Assembly (NCBI GenBank): GCA_905236785.1
Contig: CAJOQC010000190.1
Span: forward strand, 1 to 8,516
Reading direction: 5' to 3'
Length of the DNA: 8,516 nucleotides
From: an uncultured Selenomonadaceae bacterium
Lineage (GTDB): Bacteria; Bacillota; Negativicutes; Selenomonadales; Selenomonadaceae
Positions 6,553 through 8,516 of the stretch are shown here, piece by piece (the stretch's first letter is position 1; each line of letters begins with the position of its first letter). A program made the position numbers and the translations under genes. Under the pieces are notes generated by a model, which saw nothing but the letters and a program-made list of their open reading frames with translations, made no database searches and was not told the origin of the DNA.

Positions 6553-6583
6553 TCTTTGAAATTTTGTGATAAAATTTCAAAGA
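6553..6583. promoter_or_regulatory. 13-bp perfect inverted repeat, candidate operator
   Basis: The arms tctttgaaatttt (6553-6565) and aaaatttcaaaga (6571-6583) are exact reverse complements around a 5-nt spacer, gtgat. The repeat lies in the control region between two divergent genes and overlaps promoter-like elements for both directions. That placement suggests a site for a dimeric repressor, although a weak AT-rich hairpin in the leader mRNA is also possible. I cannot match it to a named regulator. Confidence 0.5.
6565..6573 (+). promoter_or_regulatory. Candidate extended -10 promoter of the FtsA-like gene
   Basis: TGTGATAAA on the plus strand fits an extended -10 (TG, one base, then GATAAA). 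No good -35 lies at the usual distance. It falls in the middle of the inverted repeat, about 34 nt before the ATG at 6607. Confidence 0.3.
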
Positions 6584-6606
6584 CTACCTAACAGGAGAAT
6601 TTGATC

Positions 6607-8516
6607 ATGCCAAAAAAGAAAAAAGACAACCGAAAAGTTTTCGGCAAACAAAAAAACGCGGAAGTGTTCCGCGCTTTTCAGGATAAAAACAACGCCAACA
6701 ACAATGTAACCGACATTAAAAAAGACGAACCTGCGGCAACATCGCCGACCGCATCCGACACCACGGATAAAACCGACGATACGGCAACGCAAGAACCAAC
6801 CGCCGTTGCGGAAAAGGCGGAACAAGTTGAAGAAACAAAAGACCTGCCGCAGGAGGAAGAACAAGCCGCCGAAGTTGCGGCGCAAGAAGAGGAAAAAGAA
6901 ACCGCCGAAGAAGCTGCCGCCGACGAAGGCTATATATTCGCCCTTGACATAGGCACCAGAAGCGTAATCGGCATTGTGGCCGACACGGACGAGGCGGGCG
7001 ATATGAAAATAATCGCCACCACGCGCCAAGAACACAAAACACGCGCAATGCTTGACGGACAAATTCACGACGTGCCGCAGGTGGCCGCCGTGGTAAAATC
7101 CGTAAAGGCCAAACTTGAGGATATGGTGGGGCATAAGGTGACAAACGCCGCCGTAGCCGCCGCAGGCCGCGCCCTTTACACCATGACCGCCGAGGCGCAG
7201 GTGGAAATAAGCGGCATCATTTCCGAAGAGCAGGAACGAAGCCTTGACTTTGCCGGCGTTCAAGCCGCCCAAGCCAAACTTGCTTCCTCCCACACCATCG
7301 ACGACCCCACCCGTTATTATTGCGTGGGCTACAGCACAATAAATTATATTTTGGACGATATTCCTCTAAAATCCCTTATCGGCCAGCGGGGCAAAGTGGC
7401 CAAGGCGCGGGTCATCGCCACGTTTTTGCCGCGGCAGGTCATAGATTCCATGCAGTCCGCGCTTTTAGAATCGCAACTTGATATGCGCGCTTTGACCCTT
7501 GAACCTATTGCCGCCATAAACGTGCTTATCCCCCCCACAATGCGCCACTTAAATCTTGTTTTGGTTGATATAGGCGCAGGGACAAGCGACGTTGCCATAA
7601 CCAAAAACGGCTCGGTGATAGCCTATGGCATGGTGCCGTTGGCGGGAGACGAAATAACCGAGGCCATTTCCCAAAAGTTTTTGCTTGATTTTAACGTGGC
7701 TGAGGAAATTAAACGTCGCGCCGCCGGAGGGCAAGGTTCTGCCTTTGCCGATATTTTAGGTTCGGGGTACAATCTTTCCGCCAAGGAAATCATCGACCCC
7801 GTATTGCCGAACATCAAATCCCTGGCCGAATCAATAGCGCGGCAGATAACGGAATTAAACGGCGAAACGCCCCAAGCTGTCATGTTGGTGGGGGGCGGCG
7901 CGCTTACTCCTCAGCTTGATAAATTCGTGGCCGAAGCGTTATCAATGCCCGAAAACCGCGTGGCGGTGCGCCGCCCGGAGCAGGTAAACGGCATTGAGGA
8001 CATTCCCGCCGAACTTCGTTCGCCGGATGCCGTAACGCCATTGGGCATATTAAAAATCGCCAGCATAAACACTCTTCATTTCCTCACGGTTTACGTCAAC
8101 GACGAAGAACACAGTCTGTTTAACTTCCGCGAGCTTACGGTGAGCGACGCACTCTTAAACGCAGGTATTCAGCTTAGAAAGTACAACGGCCACCCGGGGC
8201 TTGGGGTTATGATAACCGTGCGCGGGGAGAAGAAATTTTTCCCCGGCACAATGGGTACGCTTGCCGAAATTACCCTTGACGGCGAGCCGGCCAAACTGGA
8301 CACGCCGGTCAAAAACGACAGCCGCGTGAAAATTGTCCCCGGCCGCCATGGTCAAACGCCGAAAGTAAAACTGTCCGAAGTTATGACCGCGCCGTTGTCG
8401 TCGGTTATATATCTAAACGGCGAAGAACGTCGGCTTATTCGCACGGTTTTGGTAAACGGCGAGCCGGAGGACGGGGAAAAGGTGCTAAACGACGGCGACG
8501 TTGTGGAAACCCGCGA
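6607..8516 (+). CDS. FtsA-type actin-fold ATPase with extended N- and C-termini (3' end cut off)
   Basis: The reading frame is open for 636 codons from the ATG at 6607 to the window edge, so the C-terminus is missing. AGGAG lies 9 nt before the ATG. Residues 1-39 are basic and Asn-rich, and about 40-107 are a low-complexity, Glu/Ala/Thr-rich, probably disordered linker. The actin-fold domain follows: phosphate-1 FALDIGTRSVIG (111-122), an FtsA-like 1C region, phosphate-2 LVDIGAGTSDVA (319-330), and adenosine-binding LVGGGALTPQ (427-436). Its order resembles FtsA rather than MreB or DnaK. After about residue 490 comes a beta-rich extension with two related modules (GEP at 559-561 and 618-620). 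FtsA tethers FtsZ to the membrane during division. The canonical C-terminal amphipathic helix cannot be seen here, so a division or other cytoskeletal role is an inference. No ftsZ is adjacent; the gene stands alone opposite the FakA-like gene. Confidence 0.85.
   Translation, partial: MPKKKKDNRKVFGKQKNAEVFRAFQDKNNANNNVTDIKKDEPAATSPTASDTTDKTDDTATQEPTAVAEKAEQVEETKDLPQEEEQAAEVAAQEEEKETAEEAAADEGYIFALDIGTRSVIGIVADTDEAGDMKIIATTRQEHKTRAMLDGQIHDVPQVAAVVKSVKAKLEDMVGHKVTNAAVAAAGRALYTMTAEAQVEISGIISEEQERSLDFAGVQAAQAKLASSHTIDDPTRYYCVGYSTINYILDDIPLKSLIGQRGKVAKARVIATFLPRQVIDSMQSALLESQLDMRALTLEPIAAINVLIPPTMRHLNLVLVDIGAGTSDVAITKNGSVIAYGMVPLAGDEITEAISQKFLLDFNVAEEIKRRAAGGQGSAFADILGSGYNLSAKEIIDPVLPNIKSLAESIARQITELNGETPQAVMLVGGGALTPQLDKFVAEALSMPENRVAVRRPEQVNGIEDIPAELRSPDAVTPLGILKIASINTLHFLTVYVNDEEHSLFNFRELTVSDALLNAGIQLRKYNGHPGLGVMITVRGEKKFFPGTMGTLAEITLDGEPAKLDTPVKNDSRVKIVPGRHGQTPKVKLSEVMTAPLSSVIYLNGEERRLIRTVLVNGEPEDGEKVLNDGDVVETR

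Noticed and set aside
6577..7293. A 238-codon open frame on the minus strand, rich in Gly, Phe and Cys
   Set aside because: It lies wholly opposite the FtsA-like gene, whose actin-fold motifs are unmistakable. Its odd composition is what antisense reading of that gene's codons would give, and it has no family match that I recognise.

Overview
The window looks like chromosomal DNA from a motile, c-di-GMP-using member of the Bacillota. Class Negativicutes is my best guess. The guess rests on an FtsA-type protein with a long C-terminal extension that I associate with that class, on a FakA-family protein, and on strong GGAGG-type ribosome binding sites. No rRNA or other marker gene is present, so the placement is an inference. 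I see no phage, plasmid, tRNA, rRNA or CRISPR features.

Layout. Six genes lie on the minus strand between 6476 and 153, and one large gene lies on the plus strand from 6607 off the right edge. A 130-bp divergent control region separates the two directions and holds a perfect 13-bp inverted repeat. Reading the minus strand from 6476: (i) a FakA/DAK2-family protein whose kinase metal-binding motif is lost and whose C-terminal end is short; (ii) a sugar-type periplasmic binding protein with an uncleaved-looking N-terminal membrane anchor; (iii) a short structured repeat element; (iv) a tight cluster of a four-helix-bundle methyl-accepting chemotaxis protein, a HAD-family phosphatase/phosphoglucomutase-like protein, a REC-HD-GYP response regulator and a stand-alone HPt protein, with gaps of only 27, 10 and 17 nt; (v) a second, longer copy of the repeat element in the opposite orientation, starting 9 nt past the HPt stop codon.

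Working together. Genes iii onward read as one signalling operon. The receptor would feed a phosphorelay through the HPt to the REC domain, and the HD-GYP domain would lower c-di-GMP. No histidine kinase, CheA or CheW is present, so the relay must use a kinase encoded elsewhere. The binding protein lacks any transporter permease or ATPase nearby, so it may supply ligand to an unlinked transporter or to the adjacent chemoreceptor. The plus-strand gene encodes an actin-fold FtsA-type protein with an acidic N-terminal extension and C-terminal repeated beta-rich modules.

The points most worth a second look are the degenerate FakA-like protein, the repeated C-terminal module of the FtsA-like protein, the two inverted copies of the hairpin-rich element that differ by a clean 45-bp deletion, and the palindrome between the divergent genes.
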